Shown: positions 62,894-64,000 of the stretch, piece by piece
Layout: each line of letters starts with the position of its first letter
How positions within the stretch are numbered: the first letter of the stretch is position 1
Assembly (NCBI RefSeq): GCF_004769235.1
Contig: NZ_RQFG01000018.1
Location: forward strand, 62,001-126,000
Origin: Leptospira kanakyensis
GTDB lineage: Bacteria > Spirochaetota > Leptospiria > Leptospirales > Leptospiraceae
Direction: 5' to 3'
DNA length: 64,000 nucleotides
Translations under genes and position numbers: made by a program
The notes under the pieces: generated by a model
Seen by the model: the letters and a program-made list of their open reading frames with translations, nothing else
Databases searched by the model: none
Told to the model about the DNA's origin: nothing

Positions 62894-63910
62894 TTATTGA
62901 TATTTTACGTGATCCAAACCAGCTGACATAAAAGCCAGTTTGGTTCCAGTTTCGGCAAAGGCAGAAATGGTTTCTGAAAAACCAGAAGCTGTGATCATAA
63001 ATGACTCGTTAGGGCCCACCAACTTTTGTAATTCAGGAAAATAAACCGATCCAGAAATTGTATAAAAAATTCCAAACGTGACAGGGTCGCATAACGGTGA
63101 AAAGTTGAAATTTTGTGCTTGGTTAAACTCCCAAGATTCCAATCGAAACTTGTCATTAGAGGTAAAAAGATATCTTGGAAAAGGATGGTAAGTGATGAGT
63201 TCTTTGATTTTTTTTTCAGTACCATCAGAGTTTTGAAAATTCAAAACCGCCAGCGCTTTTTCTAAATGGAGTTCTCTTGGATTACCATCATCACCCAACC
63301 TACCATAATCATACACTCTATAAGTAGAATCGGAAGACTGTTGGACTTCTAAAAGGAGAACTCCTCCTCCGATAGCATGAATGGTACCAGGATTTAATAA
63401 AAAAACATCTCCTGGTTTGACCTTCCATTTCCGAAGGACAGTTTCTCCGAGATTTTGTTTTACAAGTGATTCGTATTCTTCGCGGGTTGTGTTTGTATCA
63501 AATCCAACAACGAGTTCTGCTCCTGGATCTGCGGACAAAACGTACCAACATTCTTTTTTGCCATTGGATTTAGGGTCATATTTGAGTGCATAATCATCGT
63601 CTGGATGTACTTGGACGGAAAGTTTTTCTTTGGCATCAATGACTTTGACAAGTAAAGGGAGGCTAGACTTGGCAAAAGGTTTGCCTATTACTTCATTTGG
63701 TGCTTTTCGTATAAGATCTGTTAGTGGTGAATTTTGAAACTCAGGATTTTGGATGGGAGAAATGTCTGATCCGTAAACGGAAACTTCCCAAGACTCACCG
63801 ATTTGTCCTTCTGGAATGTTTCGACCGAGTTTTGTTTGGAACTTTCGGCCTCCCCAAATTTTTTCCTTATAGATAGGGTTTAGAAATAGGACTTTGGGAA
63901 TCTTTTCCAT
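62894..63910 (-). CDS. manA: Mannose-6-phosphate isomerase, class I
   Basis: This 338-residue zinc enzyme interconverts fructose 6-phosphate and mannose 6-phosphate, feeding GDP-mannose and surface glycan synthesis. Zinc-site residues are in KLSVQVHPDD (Gln-His) and NGKKECWYVL (Glu), with the later His in LLNPGTIHAIGGG. The bacterial short form has about 310-390 residues, as here. AAAGGA precedes the start. The C-terminal lobe (GIFYTISGSVYFP) is a second cupin-like fold. It is monocistronic at the right edge of the window. Confidence 0.93.
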   Translation of the reverse strand: MEKIPKVLFLNPIYKEKIWGGRKFQTKLGRNIPEGQIGESWEVSVYGSDISPIQNPEFQNSPLTDLIRKAPNEVIGKPFAKSSLPLLVKVIDAKEKLSVQVHPDDDYALKYDPKSNGKKECWYVLSADPGAELVVGFDTNTTREEYESLVKQNLGETVLRKWKVKPGDVFLLNPGTIHAIGGGVLLLEVQQSSDSTYRVYDYGRLGDDGNPRELHLEKALAVLNFQNSDGTEKKIKELITYHPFPRYLFTSNDKFRLESWEFNQAQNFNFSPLCDPVTFGIFYTISGSVYFPELQKLVGPNESFMITASGFSETISAFAETGTKLAFMSAGLDHVKYQ

Positions 63911-64000
63911 CGATTTCCTTTTTAGACGGCACTCCTAACCCGTAAAGGGATATTTTTGTGAACCAAGAGTTTCACCCTTAGGTATTTTTTCTTAAAATGG

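Noticed and set aside
1..64000. CRISPR arrays, prophage, insertion sequences, tRNA or rRNA genes
   Set aside because: No regularly spaced repeats, transposase or integrase frames, or tRNA-like cloverleaf sequences were seen on reading both strands.

Overview
The window is chromosomal DNA from a spirochaete of the genus Leptospira, most likely a free-living (saprophytic) species. Evidence: a Loa22-type OmpA lipoprotein at the left edge, a DUF1574/MBOAT pair of leptospiral type, many lipoproteins with loose spirochaetal lipoboxes, AT-rich composition by eye, 7TM-DISM signalling receptors, and fatty-acid-centred carbon metabolism. No rRNA, tRNA, insertion sequence, prophage or CRISPR array is visible. 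Species assignment is inference.

Layout. 0-9 kb: 3' part of loa22 with its terminator, a structured intergenic block, a membrane receptor fused to an AraC-type DNA-binding domain, small lipoproteins, an alpha/beta hydrolase, SRPBCC proteins, a beta-barrel candidate and an iron-sulfur (class I) fumarase. 9-13.5 kb: a Kef-type cation/proton antiporter preceded by a clear c-di-AMP (ydaO/yuaA) riboswitch, then a class II fumarase. 13.5-15.3 kb: a small P-loop kinase-like protein and two AbrB/PIN toxin-antitoxin modules placed tail to tail. 15.4-20.3 kb: an RRM RNA-binding protein, a SlyD-like prolyl isomerase, a Na/Pi cotransporter and a 7TM-DISM/SpoIIE phosphatase.

20.8-25.3 kb: a five-gene envelope metal operon. 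It holds a Cys/His-rich exported protein, an MbnP-like copper lipoprotein, its di-haem partner MbnH, an unknown lipoprotein and an outer-membrane-type protein. This is the best candidate for an incompletely described system. 25.3-33.8 kb: crotonyl-CoA carboxylase/reductase, VOC and zinc-less alcohol dehydrogenase proteins, a FAH-family hydrolase, DUF2721 and DUF1858 proteins, a QueD/PTPS homologue and a receiver-PAS-PAS-HisKA_2 kinase. 33.8-38.8 kb: a DesT/FabR-like TetR repressor divergent from a ferredoxin reductase-desaturase pair, with matching operators at both ends, then an acyl-CoA dehydrogenase.

39-48.3 kb: a dienelactone hydrolase that overlaps, tail to tail, a long minus-strand run. 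In transcription order the run is MBOAT, DUF1574, Cys/His-rich protein and a CzcC-CzcB-CzcA divalent metal efflux pump. 48.3-57.5 kb: acetoacetyl-CoA synthetase with a secreted protein, and a 1958-residue repeat lipoprotein followed by a cytochrome c lipoprotein. 57.6-64 kb: cysteine synthase, a GlpT-like transporter, an SRPBCC protein, a GH43-like protein overlapping a pirin, a small exported protein and mannose-6-phosphate isomerase.

Recurring themes are metal handling at the envelope (two operons, each with a Cys/His-rich protein ending in a Pro-Pro motif), acyl-CoA and fatty-acid metabolism, and membrane receptor signalling.
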